Shown here in pieces: positions 22,314 to 34,351 of a DNA stretch of 64,000 bases. The stretch is from Mixophyes australis (lineage: Eukaryota > Chordata > Amphibia > Anura > Limnodynastidae). How positions within the stretch are numbered: position 1 is the stretch's first letter; each line of letters opens with the position of its first letter. The notes beneath the pieces are model-generated. The model did no database searches. It was not told the DNA's origin and was given only the letters and a program-made list of their open reading frames with translations. A program made the translations under genes and the position numbers. The stretch covers positions 342,097,875 through 342,161,874 of the forward strand of contig JAVHZZ010000003.1 of the NCBI GenBank assembly GCA_036250195.1. Direction: 5' to 3'.

Positions 22314-22544
22314 CTAGACAACTGTTGCCAGGATTGGGTAAAAATAATTGCACACATGAGAGGTGGATTTTTTGGTTTTATGTCCAGGCATGACAATGGC
22401 CTTCTTTTTATCACTGGCAAGAACTGCTTCCACTGGTGCAGGACTTACACAAACAACATCATCCTCATCATCATCCTCATCAACATCCTCATTAGCGCTG
22501 TCATCAGCTACACAAATATCCCCCACCTCTTGTTGCAAATACAA
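22314..22544 (-). pseudogene. hAT transposase N-terminal fragment (BED-finger-like)
   Basis: A minus-strand frame of 76 codons reads an acidic run (EDVDEDDDEDD) followed by a basic stretch and KKSTSHVCNYF. The last part resembles the start of a BED zinc finger (S.VW.yF), typical of hAT transposases. The zinc ligands after it are lost. It runs opposite to the C-terminal fragment downstream, so the gene has been rearranged. Confidence 0.5.
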
Positions 22545-22599
22545 AGTGGTATCCTACATTTGTGTATCACTGGCTACAGTAAGAGGCATACCGATGACA

Positions 22600-23270
22600 A
22601 CCTGTTTGAAAAACTAAGGGATGTCATTGCAACATGGCTTATCCCGCTTGGACTCTCCTGAGAATATTTCATTTGTGATAGGGCCCCAATATTGTGAGAG
22701 CATTACAGCAGGGAGAATTCCATCACATTTCCTGTTTTGCTCACACAATCAACTTGGTGGTACCGAGCTTTTTAAAAAATGACAGTGACATGCAGGAGAT
22801 GCTGTGTGCGTCCAGAAATAATTTGGGTCATTTTCAGCATTCTGCAACAGCATGTAGGAGATTGCAGCAGCTGCAAGAAGAATCGAATTTGAGGGGGATT
22901 ACTTTAGTGTCTGCGCAGTGGAGAATACTTTCTGTGCTGTGCATGGTGCTGAAACCACTCTAAGTAGTCACCTGTGAAGTGAGTGCAGACAGTCAAGTGA
23001 TTCCCCTAATTAGACTTTTGGAAAAGCAGCTAGAGAAATTGAAGAGGAAATGAAACTAAGCAATTCCGCTAACTATGTAGGACTTGTAGATCAAGTACTT
23101 TATTAGCTTCGTCAAGATCCGAGAGTTATCAACATCTTGAAATCAAATCACTACATTTTGACAACTGTGCATGATCCTAAGTTAAGAGCTATGTCTTCTC
23201 TTTCTTTCCAGCTGACTCAGATGTCAAGAGATGCAATGAGTTCCAGGCCAGCAAGCTGACAGCTCAAGTG
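22600..23270 (+). pseudogene. hAT transposase core fragments, decayed
   Basis: Reading-frame pieces match the hAT transposase core: ICDRAPNI (decayed from the usual TDNAxN block), FHHISCFAHTINLVV (the conserved CxxH-containing segment), FQHSATACRRLQQLQEE, then, across several stops and frameshifts, ADSQVIPLIRLLEKQLEKL and HYILTTVHDPKLRAMSS (LDPRxK-like). These are class II transposase motifs of a ZBED/hAT-Ac type. Stop codons near 22964 and after 23050 make it non-functional. Its position inside the 8-bp-duplication-flanked element supports this as the element's own gene. Confidence 0.8.
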
Positions 23271-23486
23271 GTACATGACACGACGACTCATCCTCCCTCA
23301 GTTTCTTTATCAAATGATGCTAGGAAAAAACTAAGCTTTCCCAAGACACCCAGTGGTGATGCAGATGAGTCAGCACAATATTTTGACATTTGGTCTGGTG
23401 TAAAAGAATTGCCCAAAAATCATGACAGCTCTGGCGTAAAATGAACTACAAATTCCACGGGGAAGGCCATTACAGGCAATTACATC

Positions 23487-23770
23487 AAAGTACAGAGACT
23501 TCTGTAATGGTAGATTCCAATGGAGAGTGATTAGTATTGAGTGAGAATGATGCACACACTGATGAGGGTGAGGATGATGACAGTGTAGATTGCAGGTGCT
23601 GGGATCTAGCTGAGAGAAGGGAGCTAGCTGATGCTGGTATGGTTGTTAATATTTTGTGTAGAATTGCATGTTGGAAATGTTATGTTTTTCTACAGAAACT
23701 TTCACCTTTGTTAGAGAGGTGTTTTTTTCTTTAAAAAGGTACAAGCTTTTTTTTTACATTTTTGTTTCCC
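23487..23770 (+). repeat. Internal inverted arm (right) within hAT element
   Basis: Inverted copy of 21905-22190, with the acidic segment (HTDEGEDDDSVDCRCWDLAE) in the plus-strand frame 23537-23734. Both arms keep this frame despite divergence elsewhere, so it probably derives from transposase coding sequence. Confidence 0.75.
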
Positions 23771-23814
23771 TGACTTAAAACCACTGTGCACTTGAACATA
23801 GGTTTTAGCACATG

Positions 23815-25030
23815 ACGTAGAGGGATTAGTATCATCATGACTGAGACTGGAAAGTGACAAGAACAATGTGACTGAAGACTGGAGAGTGACAAGAACACTG
23901 CTACCTCTGCTTCAGTGTGACCAATGGCACTGAGACTGGAAAGTGGCAAGAACAATGTTACTGAAGACTGGAGAGTGACAATAACAATGTGACTGGAGAC
24001 TGGAGAGCGACAAGGACACTGCCACCCCACCTGTTTCAGTATGAGCTATGGCACAGTAGAATGTCACTGGCAACTTTTAAAAACACTGCCAGCCCTAATA
24101 TTTGAATTTCTGTTTCAGCACTAAACACTGCCACCTCTCCTATTTCTGGGTGAGCTATGGTACAGTATAATGTGTCTGTAGATTTTGAAGAACACTGACA
24201 TCCCTATTATTTCTATTTCAGCAATGACAATTAGCAATGGAGCAATGCCACGTAGACAGTAGACTGGCAAGAAAACTGGGACCTCTGCTGTTTCTATGTG
24301 AGCTATAATAACACAGTACAATGTGACTGCAGATTTTGAAGAACACTGACATCCCTATTATTTCTATTTCAGCAATGACAATTAGCAATGGAGCAATGCC
24401 ACGTAGACTGTAAACTGGCAACAAAACTGGGACCTCTGCTGTTCTATGTGAGCTATAATAACACAGTACAATGTGACTGCAGATTTTGAAGAACACTGAC
24501 AGTCCTATTATTTCTATTTCGGCAAAGACGATTAGCAATGGAGCAAGGGACCTCTCCTGTTTCTGTGTGGGTTATAATAACACAGTACAATGTGACTGCA
24601 GATTTTGAAGAACACTGCCAGCCCTAATATATAATTTTCAGCAATGACAATTAGCAAAGGGGCAATGGACCTCTCCTGTTTCTGTGTGAGCTATAATAAC
24701 AAAGTACAATGTAACTGCAGATTTTGAAGAACACTGACAGCCCTATTATTTTTATTTCAGCAATGACAATTAGCAATGGAGCAATTCCACCTAGACTGGA
24801 GACTGGCAACCACACTGAGACCTCTCCTGTTTCTTTCTGTGTGAGCTATAATAACCCAGTACAATGTGACTGCAGAGTTTTAAAGACACTGCCATCCATA
24901 TTATTTCTATTTCAGCAATGACAATTAGCAATGTATCAATGGACCTCTCCTATTTCTGTGTGAGCTATAACTCAGTAGAATGTCAAAGGAGACTTTTAAG
25001 AAAACTGCCACCCTCTCCTCTTTCTGTTTT
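23815..25030 (+). repeat. Subterminal tandem array in hAT element
   Basis: Repeats of a unit containing 'ttttgaagaacactgacatc', 'ttcagcaatgacaattagca', 'acctctcctgtttctgtgtg' and 'ataacacagtacaatgtgac'. The phrase 'ttttgaagaacactg' begins near 24183, 24334, 24484, 24603 and 24722, giving unit lengths of about 150 or 119 bp; a diverged unit follows near 24877. A different, shorter unit ('gagactggaaagtggcaaga') precedes it at 23840-24010. Length classes differ by presence or absence of a 'gccacgtagactg...' block. Confidence 0.85.
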
Positions 25031-25302
25031 AAATATGACACTGCCCAACTGCACTAGAGACTACCAAGAACCGTGCTACCCCTTCTGAGTCTCTCTGTGA
25101 AATAGTGCTGGATCGCAGTGGAGAGCGGTACTTATAGAATCCAAAACTTGCAAGATCGGACAGCACAATGATGACGTTTGCCTCGTTTTCACTTCCAAAG
25201 GCGCACGAAAATACCGAGCTGAGCTGGCTCGGTACTCGGGTCGGCGAACTTCGGGTGGATTCGGCTCTTGGAGAACCGAGCCTGAGCATTTCTAATAATG
25301 TG

Positions 25303-26072
25303 ACAATGCTGATTGATTACTTTCACTAATCTTTATGCTTTAGTAAATATATGCCTCAAACATACCTTTACCTTCATGCAAGCTAGTGAGAGACAAAAGA
25401 GCACCCACTCTGCCTTCATTCACTTCTAGTACCACGTTTTAATATAGTCTGTGCTGCTGATGTGCTGTTTTTCTTTTAATACGTTGTGAATAATACTATT
25501 TCTTGTTCAATTGCCTGCAATGCCATAATCAAATGTCTAATCTAATTACCAAAACTTTCATGGATATTGTTCTTTATCATTTCATTTCATATACGGATCA
25601 TCACTCCTTAATGTCTAGAAAATAATAATTTATTATTTACACTTTGCTTTAATTAAATAGTCATTTACCTCACATGTTGCCACTTAGTTTAAGCTTTTGA
25701 TACTTAAAATACTGATTTTTCCAGAGAAGGGAGCATACTCTTATTAAAGAGTATTATTACTAAACATCAAATTGATAATTGTCCTTTAAATATATAAACT
25801 ACAATTTAATTAACAAAAGTGCTTTTCTAAAATAAAATAAAATTCTAAAAATATAATTGAATGTATTTTCTAAATTAGTAACTTTTTATAGCAAAGTAAA
25901 TATTTGTTTTTCATTTATGATATAATCAAATAATTAAGTGTAAAAAGATATTTGCCTAAATGTCAAAGAGTGATGTAACTATGCATAAACCATTAAAATA
26001 TATTTTAAGGTGAAGAGAAATTTAAGGTTAAGAGTTGAGTGTGTTAAGGAATTCTCCATATTACCTAAGACC
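25303..26072. other. Unassigned AT-rich sequence
   Basis: No feature supported. Confidence 0.5.
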
Positions 26073-26113
26073 GCCGGCAGCATGGTGACTTAGTGGTTAG
26101 CACTGCTGCCTCA
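26073..26113 (+). repeat. tRNA-derived SINE, 5' fragment
   Basis: 'gcagcatggtgacttagtgg' then 'ttagcactgctgcctcacgc' matches the head of the SINE at 61126 and contains an A-box-like 'tagtggttagc'. The copy breaks off within about 50 bp. Confidence 0.65.
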
Positions 26114-27770
26114 CGCCTCATTTGCTATGGGTGCTTATGTGATCAGAGTAAATTGGATTACTTGATGCAGATAAGTTGTACTGTGGATAATTGAGTTGTA
26201 TTGTGCACAGAAAATTTGCACTGTGTGCAGAGTGGTGTTTGTGTTGGGATACTGGTGTTTTAAACTGAAAGCAGCATGCATATAGGTATTGAGATCAACA
26301 ATGATATAGGTATTGCAACCAGCGGAGAATATGCGTTAGGTTGGGATATTAGGATATCGCTGCATGATATGGGATTTTAATTGATAAGCAGTTTAGGGTG
26401 TACCCATCATAAGCACACTGGAGGCAGCAATTTTGCATGTGTAGTCAATATTCATGAGACTACCAATTCATTAGCAACTAGTGATATCGCTGAGAGTACA
26501 GTGTATTATTTCACTAGTCATCAGTGAAATCACTGAGCGTGCAGCCTATCATTTCACTATTAACAGTTGAATATACTCCCAAATTCCGGATAGGTCTTCA
26601 GGGCTTCCAGGAAAACAGATCATACTCCTGCATCCTGCATGCTGCCCACTTCATAGTAAAGTGACGTGACAAGGGCCTAAGTTGCTTAATTGTGTCACAT
26701 GGATGCCAGGACATGCTGGCTCTTGTAGCTTTAAAAGTGCCAGTATGAATTGGAAATCATGGGTATGCTAGCACTTGTAGTTCTATATGTGCCAGCACAC
26801 CCAAGCATGACTGCCAGAGCTTGATGGAACCACTAGAAGAAATGCTAACATTTAACTATTTAATACCCCAATGCCCATCGGGCATGGATGTTGAGAAGAG
26901 CCCTATTTCCTCAGCACAGAGCTGTTATTTTCTAGGGAGAGGGGCTTGCATTATTATCTCTTCTAAGGAATTCAACAACTTGATGGACAGGCTGGGGCTG
27001 TGTGACAGTATAACAGGGGGACCACACACTAGGCTATTACAGGCCCAACCTGTCATAGCCTAGTTCTGCTCTTGTGGGGTATTCCATACTGTTCGCCCCC
27101 CTGAAATTGCAGCTACAAGACCATTACTGGAGCTTGGATCGCTTTTGGTGAGTGGGGGACACTGCTTTTTTTTCTTACCATACTGTACTGCTTGAGATAT
27201 TTGACATTGTATTTCCATCTGAGTGCTATTGTTCTACATTATTAGTTATGTCAGGCTGGGGAGAGGCTGGCTGTAATATTCTTCAATAGATTTACTAGAC
27301 AATAAGTCTGCTATGTTTAGGATATATGTCCCATTAGACCCCGTATTTATCTAAAAAATCTTTTGATAAACTGGTGAAACATTTACATATTGTGTTTTTT
27401 AGGTTTAGTTTTAGGTTTTAGGTTAAATATACAAAGGTGACACATGAAGACATCTGTAATGTCATCTTACATGATTTATGACATAAATTATGCTACAATT
27501 AGTATTTTATGAGAATATATAAAGATTTGGGAATAGAAATTGGTGCACAAAGTGATAATGAAGTGGCAGCTTTACTTTTGCTAACTTGTGCACTCTGGTG
27601 TTAGACCACAATCATGCAAATAGTTGCATAAATATTCTGCAACTACTATCTACATTAGACGTTTAATATCTACATTAGAAATATAAAATGAATAGGGGAA
27701 CCATGAAATGGAACAAACATGCTCTAAATCAGTAGTACTTTGCATATGTTTAGTTATGTTTTTTCAGGTC
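26114..27770. other. Mostly unassigned, with a local duplication
   Basis: 26700-26820 contains two diverged repeats of a 'atgctggctcttgtagctttaaaagtgccag' type phrase ('catgctggctcttgtagct' and 'atgctagcacttgtagttct'), which resembles a frog dispersed repeat. The 80-codon ORF at 26821-27063 has no recognisable motif. Confidence 0.4.
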
Positions 27771-27771
27771 T

Positions 27772-28275
27772 CATCCAATCTAATAATATTTCCACCAGTC
27801 AACAGAAGTTTACCTGATATTTCTATTTCTGTTGACATATAACAATAAATCCTACCCCACAAGCTTGCTGCCTAGGTGTGACTCTTGACTCGGAGCTATC
27901 CTATCCTCAGCACATCCAATGTTGTCTAAATCCTGCTACATACATCTAAAAAACATTTTAAGAAGATGCAGATATTTTACACAAGACACTGCTAAAACTT
28001 TAATTCATGGACTCATCATCTCCCACATTGACTATTGCAATACCATCCTTACTGGTCTTCCCCCAAATCAGACTCTCCCCACTCCGATCTATTTTGCTGC
28101 AGTGTCTAGATTCCTTTTCCTTGCAAGTCGTTCTTCCACTGCTCATCCGCTCTGTCAGTCTCTACATTGGTTGCCTGTTTATTACCAAATTCAATATAAG
28201 ATACTCCTAATAACAGAAGCATACTATAAAAAAGATTGGGGGCATCTCTCATTTAGTGCTATTCTAGTATTACAA
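27772..28275 (+). mobile_element. L2-type LINE, reverse transcriptase 3' portion
   Basis: Broken frames match the C-terminal end of an L2/CR1-type reverse transcriptase: LGVTLDSELSY, then TAKTLIHGLIISHIDYCNTI, LTGLPPNQ, and CQSLHWLPVYYQIQYKILL. Frameshifts near 27920 and a loss of the 3' tail (it stops near 28275 without the 'atatataaataaatg' end) make it a truncated fossil. Confidence 0.85.
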
Positions 28276-28742
28276 TAAACAAAAAAGCAATGACTTTGGA
28301 GAGAGGAAATAATAGCTAATATACATTGTATTTCTCCTACAATTAACATTTGCAATACCATTGAACACAAATTGCTTTAAATGGTATATATGATTCATTA
28401 TAATTTTATGGATATTTATCAGAACCACTCTGCATTAATTCATATCAAAGTGATGCAACCTCTAGAAGGAACTAGGTAATAGTAAGAACAAATATGCATA
28501 TAATAAGTCAGCTCATATGTTTTTTTTTCATCTGATGCTGAGTCAGGAGCAAATGAATGGATGCTTCTTGACACTGGCCCTCAAAACTGTATCTATCATT
28601 TTGAGTAGAGTTTGTACAATTTGTCATCAAATATTTTACATAAATTGACACACACCGCTGATGTTAGGCATTGATCTATACTTTTGCACCAATAAATTTC
28701 TATCAATTTATAGGCACACATCTACCAATGTAATAAAGCCAT
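28276..28742. other. Unassigned sequence
   Basis: No feature supported. Confidence 0.5.
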
Positions 28743-28747
28743 GGCTT

Positions 28748-29519
28748 TGTTAGGCTGACGGTCTGATCACCAACTCACAGAACCAGATGGCGGAGGTCTT
28801 CACCTGTAGCAGCCGCCTTTCCCTTAGAGCTTTATACGCTCACCGGTACTCAGATGTCCCCAGGACTTAACACTAGGCGTAGTGTGAGTTGGAAATACAG
28901 GCCCGTAGCGGCAGGCCAGGAGGCTGAATAGAAGGCAGTGGATAGACAGATGATAACCATGGTCAAGGGTCACAGGCAAGCAGGATAGTCAGTAAACACG
29001 CCAAAATGGTCAGGGTCACAGGCAACACAGCCGGGTCCAAGGTACAGGCCAAAGGGTCAGGGTCACAGGCAAGTAGGCAAGATCCAAAATCCAGGCAGGG
29101 GTCATACACAGTAGTAAATCCAAAAGGCTTTCACCAAACACAGCACAGGAGCAGGTTAGCTGACAGGGAAACTGGACGCTATAACCGGCAGTGAGGCTAA
29201 GCCCTCCCTGCCTTAAATACTTTGATGGGCCAATCAGAAAAAAGGAGGACAATGCTGACAATCAGCCTCAGGAGGCTGTTAATTAATTACTAATTAGAAC
29301 CGGCATAGATAATAACATAAACCAGGAACATGTATAAATATATAAATTAACCAATTTAAATCATAGGAGAGCTCTCTCTGGTGTTGGAGGATGTCCCTAC
29401 ACCCTCCTACTCTATGCCCAAAGATAAGCCCATGGAAGAATAACAGTGCATTGAAACTAATGCATGCTCCCGGCTGTTAGATCACGCAAGGATGCAGCGT
29501 ACCGCCGCAGCTCGTGACA
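28748..29519 (-). mobile_element. Solo LTR, minus orientation
   Basis: 772 bp from TGTTAGGC to CTCGTGACA (plus strand), flanked by a perfect 5-bp duplication GGCTT (28743-28747 and 29520-29524). Read on the minus strand it begins TGTCACGAGC and has a TATA-like 'agtatttaaggc' preceded by 'ctgattggccc', an LTR promoter layout. A short tandem phrase 'ggtcagggtcacaggcaa' recurs near 28970-29070. It is related to the elements at 50649 and 52469, with which it shares 'actcagatgtccccaggact'-type sequence. Confidence 0.85.
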
Positions 29520-29524
29520 GGCTT

Positions 29525-31700
29525 TCCCTGGCTTCAATGATTTAAGTAAATATTATTTGAATGATTTGATTAGGACAAACATTAGGCTACAGGAGACAAA
29601 TGTGAAAACTGCAATCATAAATATGAAAATATGATAATGATAAATGATCCTAAATATGATTATATGCCCATGTATATTTATATATTTACCTGCAAGCTTC
29701 GTTGCAATCTTTTTGCTGGTTCATGTTTTATGTTCTGCTATAAATACACTGACTGAGACAGGGCATAGCAAACAATATAAACAAGGACATGACCAGTTAT
29801 AAGGAAATGAATTGCTGTATGTATACCTCTAAGTCTCTATGAAAAATAAGTTACACATTTTCATACATATTGTGATTTTTTTACCTTTAGATAGTTTTTG
29901 TTTATTAGACCATTGTCTGACAATAATAAATAAATAAATAATCAATGGTTACAAAGTAACATAGTATCTGAAAAGTAGAGGAAATTGCAACACATGCTTA
30001 ACAATGTCTAGAAGTGGTTGCATTCCTTTAATGAACAGATTGAAACTGTCGCCTTATTGCTGAACTGACTATTAAACTTCGAGAGAATAGGGATCCAGCT
30101 TATATTCAACTGTTTTTTTTTAGTCTAGCACAGATGTTTATATTTCATTACTACTCATGCATGAGCGGTGTGTATGCAATCTGATTCATTATACGCATCA
30201 AAGGAGTGGATTACTGGCACAAAGAAGACCTGTAATAAACAACTACCTATCTGAACTGCATAAGAGTCTTTTGCTTCTAACATCTCCGCAACATTCTATG
30301 CTAATGTTTAAGTCAACCTTCACAAGGTCTATTCTGCAAATATAACTCCTATCCTTTATCCAGCCCTTTGTTTTTAGATAAACCCTTTCTAGCAAAGTAT
30401 ATCTCGCACTTAGCTTGCTCGGACATATATGGAGAACTAAATATGTGAGTGCTAGATACACAATACTTAACAATGCATCTAGCAAACAATTAGATGTAGA
30501 ATAGGGGCTATATTTTGCAATGTTACTTATTGGCTGGCCAGCTTTTAAGTAGGTTGGCTTACTGGAGTTTAAGTCATTTGGTGCCGGGAGTGCCTTGGGA
30601 GCAGACCTTTTTATTTGCATATCAATTACATCAGATGAAAAAGAAGAATATTTTAGGAAAGTACTGTATTTATTAGGGAACCTACACTGTGTTAAAAAAC
30701 ATGGGGGTAATTATTTTTTTTTACAATGGCACTATTTTCAGTTTATTTTTACTGCTACAAGTGCATGCACTAAATTTACACAGTAATTCCCTGATACCCA
30801 TTGCCCAGGTGTTTCTGGAGGGATCCAGTACTATTGTAGGGGCCGATGGCTGTTTAGCCCACCTCCCCTTCCAATACTAAGTAGTATGGGCTGTTCGAGA
30901 AAGGGAGGGAGGTATTTTTTTAATAAATTATTATTCCCTTACCTCCTCCATTATGACAGGCAAGGTAACTTAAAAGCATGCAGAGTCCTTTATGAGTGTT
31001 TTTGTTCTTCTTCTTAGGCATCCCATTCAATTGAATAGACAGGTGTCTTAGGTGTGTTTCTGAACCTTTAATTCCCTTCAGATTAGCTGAGTTTGCTTTT
31101 TAAGGGACAGTACAGGTTTTCAGGTAAAGGGAACAGTCTGCCAACAAAGGGGTTTAACCGTAACATATGTGGGTATAGCTTAGTGCATGCCTATTCTCCA
31201 ATTGGTTATATTGTCAGTTATTCCATATGGATGTAGCCGTAACATGTTTATGTTTTCGGTCAGACTCATATTCATGTTAATGGAGATATGTTTTAAGAGC
31301 CAAAGCACTTTAAATATGCTAAAAGGCTGACAAGACTAACAGAAACATTTTAAAACATGCATCTACCAAGGAAGTACTAACTGCATTAATATAGCATAGA
31401 TTACATGTGTCCCTGATTAATGGATTAATTAAGTGAGCCTAGAGTTCATATGGCAGACCAGAAGTGCTAATGAACATCTCTAGCTTTGCGCACTCCCAAA
31501 ATCATCAAGGCACGGATCTCAATGTACGTGTGCTGTTGAAATGGGGGGACAGATCTGCTGTGCCCTACTACATAAGAAGCTGCAGGGTATGTCCAACACC
31601 TATGTGCATTATAAGTTTACAAAAGAGCACACAGAAAAATAAAATATTGAATTAATGTCACTTGTTAATAATATAGGCATTAATGATAAAACAGTTAAAA
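29525..31700. other. Unassigned sequence
   Basis: No supported feature. The longest frame (30243-30620, minus, 125 codons) lacks motifs and I do not call it. Confidence 0.4.
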
Positions 31701-31741
31701 AAGTGTGTGTGTGTGTGTGTGTGTGGGGGGGGGGGGGGGGT
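31701..31741. repeat. (GT)n followed by poly-G
   Basis: About 12 GT units and a run of about 15 G. Confidence 0.95.
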
Positions 31742-31859
31742 TCCCATGAAATGCATTTATTGGGATGTTGTTAATGTCTACTGAGCATAAAACACATGTT
31801 TACAGTTGCTCGTGATTGCAAACACATGTTATAGCATGCATACAAGACTGTCATCACTA

Positions 31860-32195
31860 CTAATCATAGACTAGTCCTTTAGCTGGAGCATGAGATACAG
31901 CACAAAAACAAGTAACTCTGAGACACTCAGAGCTTGAAGCTTGATTCGAACGTGACTGCGTGTGCTTGAGTTTGGCACACCCCGACTGTGCATTGACTTT
32001 GGCAAAACGCCCCTTCCCAGCCCTGTTCATGCCCCAAAATTGCAGGCTGTGGTAAATGTCCTTTGCGTTCGAAGACGCAGCGGACAAGGCTGTGTTCTCC
32101 GACGAATTTCCCGGTTCTGGGCATGTGCAGAGTCATTTTGCGTACAATACGCTCAAAATCAGCATATATGTGCATTGATGAATCAGTCCCTTAGT
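31860..32195 (-). mobile_element. Possible MITE, GC-richer block
   Basis: The plus-strand right edge, 'attgatgaatcagtccctta', reads on the minus strand as GGGACTGATTCATCAA. That is close to the GGCCTGATTCATTAAGG terminus of the MITE at 46239. The block is GC-richer than its surroundings (many CG dinucleotides). The left terminus was not found. Confidence 0.4.
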
Positions 32196-32239
32196 GTGTT
32201 GGTAGTGAGCAGAGCAGGAGTAACTAAAAGTTAACAATC

Positions 32240-32545
32240 ACCCCATATGGCTCTACATATTACATTTAGCACCAGAAATAGCTGTATACATTAGACTTGG
32301 TCCAAGATATTGTTCCGCATATTGCACTTGGCACCAAATATTGGTCTGCACATTAAACTTGGCTCCACACTGGTTCTGCATAGACTTAGCACTAGCTATG
32401 GCACTGCATGTTGGACTTGGCATTAAATATCACTATGCATTTATTAACCTTGGCACAGATATGGCTCTCTATATTAGACTTTGTACCAGATCAGGCTTTG
32501 TATATTATACTAAGCACCACATATTGTTCAATTTGACAACAAATA
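32240..32545 (+). repeat. Diverged ~31-bp minisatellite
   Basis: About ten units of roughly 31-32 bp built on 'ctgcatattagacttggcac' plus 'caaatatggtt'. Examples begin near 32250, 32281, 32312, 32343, 32401, 32433 and 32465. The units are strongly diverged, so the array is old. Confidence 0.75.
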
Positions 32546-34351
32546 CGGGTAAACATATTATGGTTGGCAGAAGACAGGGCTCCAGTGTCTTAGCACATTA
32601 TACTGAGTGAACAATTTAGCAAGGAACCTGCCTTTTGAGGTCGCTCCGGGAAGTATGAGCTGCATCAGTAGCCTCCAATGCCTTTTTTTAAAGCACTAAT
32701 GTGTCTTCTCTCCAACTCCAGTGAACGAGTGTAATTAAAAAAATAGTTGAAAAAAACCATGGGTGCTATATGCAGTGGGGTATAAAGTAGATAGCAATGT
32801 AATATGTTCTATAATTCTGGCAATGAGTTGCTAATCCAACAATTATCACGTACATGCCACATTGTGATCTCCCCAATGTCTTATTTTGTCTGAAACCAGC
32901 CCTGATAAAAATTGGTACACATGGAACTGTGCACAAATATATTGTAGTCTGTAGCAATTAGATGGGTACTTATTTTTTAAGCTGTTATAGAAAAACAACA
33001 GAAAATAACTTTTGTAAGTTACAGCACATTTTTGCTGTAACCTAAAAAAGTTATTTTCTGCAGGGGGTAGGGGGCCCTGCGATTGGGGCCAGGGGAAGAG
33101 GTGCTAGCCTACATGAAGTTTGTCAATTTGCAAACTGTCAATCTGAAGCGGTGTGATAGTCCCACAGCCCTACAGCATGCAGAATAGATATGCCTCCTGA
33201 GAGGTCTATCTGATGATGCATCCATATCTAATTAAGTCTCCATGATGTGAACACACCACTCCTTCCCTTGTCTGTACTGCTTTTCCAGATATAAAAAGTC
33301 AAATGTTGACAATGTACAAATATATTGATAGGATCTATGTATATTTTTGTTTGTGTGCAACTAGTATGAAAATGTGCAAAACAGAACCAGACCTATATCC
33401 AAATCGAAAAAAAACCCTACATATCTTAAAAATGTCAAAATGTACAAATAATTTGATACAAAAAATAATTTCGCCTTTTAAACTGTCAATCAAAATAATC
33501 TTTATATCAAACAAGTGCAAAATGCTATTGTTGTCCCCCTTTTTAACTTACTCTCATAATATATTAAATAAGTGTTAAACATGAATGACGAACAACATTC
33601 ATTTCAGTAGAGTAGATTGAATAAAATAGTTTTGGATGTCCAAAATTATTTAATAGTTTTAGGGTTTCATTAAAGGTACTTTGGCCTCAAAGTTAATTAT
33701 GTTTTACCGCTGTACATGCCACACTCCCATGATGGAGTTGTACTCCCCAATGATGTCATAGATGCCGTCACGCATGTGTAAGACTGAGAGGAGGACTTCA
33801 GGAGTACGTAGAGGGATTATGGCTTAGAGGCAAAGACATGTATAATTTACTGAATGGTAAACTATAATTAACACTTTTAATGCATTTATTTCTTTATAGT
33901 TTCATTTGAGAAATGTGTTTTTAATTAAGAGGCAACCAATTAATTAGCTGATAAACAGATAATAATGCAAAGGATCTGCAAATGTAATGAATATGCTCTA
34001 TCTCGAGCCCTCCAGGCCATTTAGAAAAGTCTGCTACCAAATGAAAACCTGACATACATCTGTTTGTGGGATTCCTACATAAGTTACTAATGTAGTTTGT
34101 CATCAATTGAAAAATGACTAAGAGGGGCTGCATTCATCCAAACACATAAACATGGATTTCACACTAAAAATCTGCCAATATCAAATGATTGTCTGTGCAA
34201 ACAGTCAGAATCAATCAAGTTAAAAGACATTATCTGTACCGCCAGAAGACGTACATGAGAATGGAGCTGCATCAATCAGCTAATTAAAATAATTACATGT
34301 ACTAATATCTCATCATTTGTAATCTGTTACTCTTCCTTACATGATTTTTAC
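32546..34351. other. Unassigned, with one 60-bp hairpin
   Basis: 32998-33062 is an imperfect hairpin: 'cagaaaataacttttgtaag' opposes 'aaaaaagttattttctgcag' around 'ttacagca...tgctgtaa'. It may be a small MITE remnant. No other feature is supported. Confidence 0.5.

Larger units (their letters stand above)
20524..25294 (+). mobile_element. hAT transposon, degenerate, carrying captured sequence
   Basis: 4771 bp bounded by short inverted termini (TAGAGATGTTCA and, reversed, TAGAAATGCTCA, 10 of 12 matching) and by a perfect 8-bp duplication, the hAT hallmark. From left to right: a 'gttttggttttgg'-rich left end; an unassigned body (about 20640-21105); an NSMCE2 retrocopy interrupted by 18S rRNA (21108-21855); internal inverted arms around decayed transposase (21905-23770); a subterminal tandem array (23815-25030); and a right end with several 'ggctcgg' or 'gagccgaa' motifs. 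No intact transposase frame remains, so it is non-autonomous now. Confidence 0.88.

Noticed and set aside
23815..25030. Regularly spaced repeats that might suggest a CRISPR array
   Set aside because: The units are contiguous long tandem repeats without spacers, inside a eukaryotic hAT element.
26821..27063. 80-codon ORF with mixed composition
   Set aside because: No motif; adjacent to a dispersed-repeat duplication and without splice or start support.
30243..30620. 125-codon minus-strand ORF
   Set aside because: No motif, no neighbouring exon and ordinary composition for AT-rich noncoding sequence.
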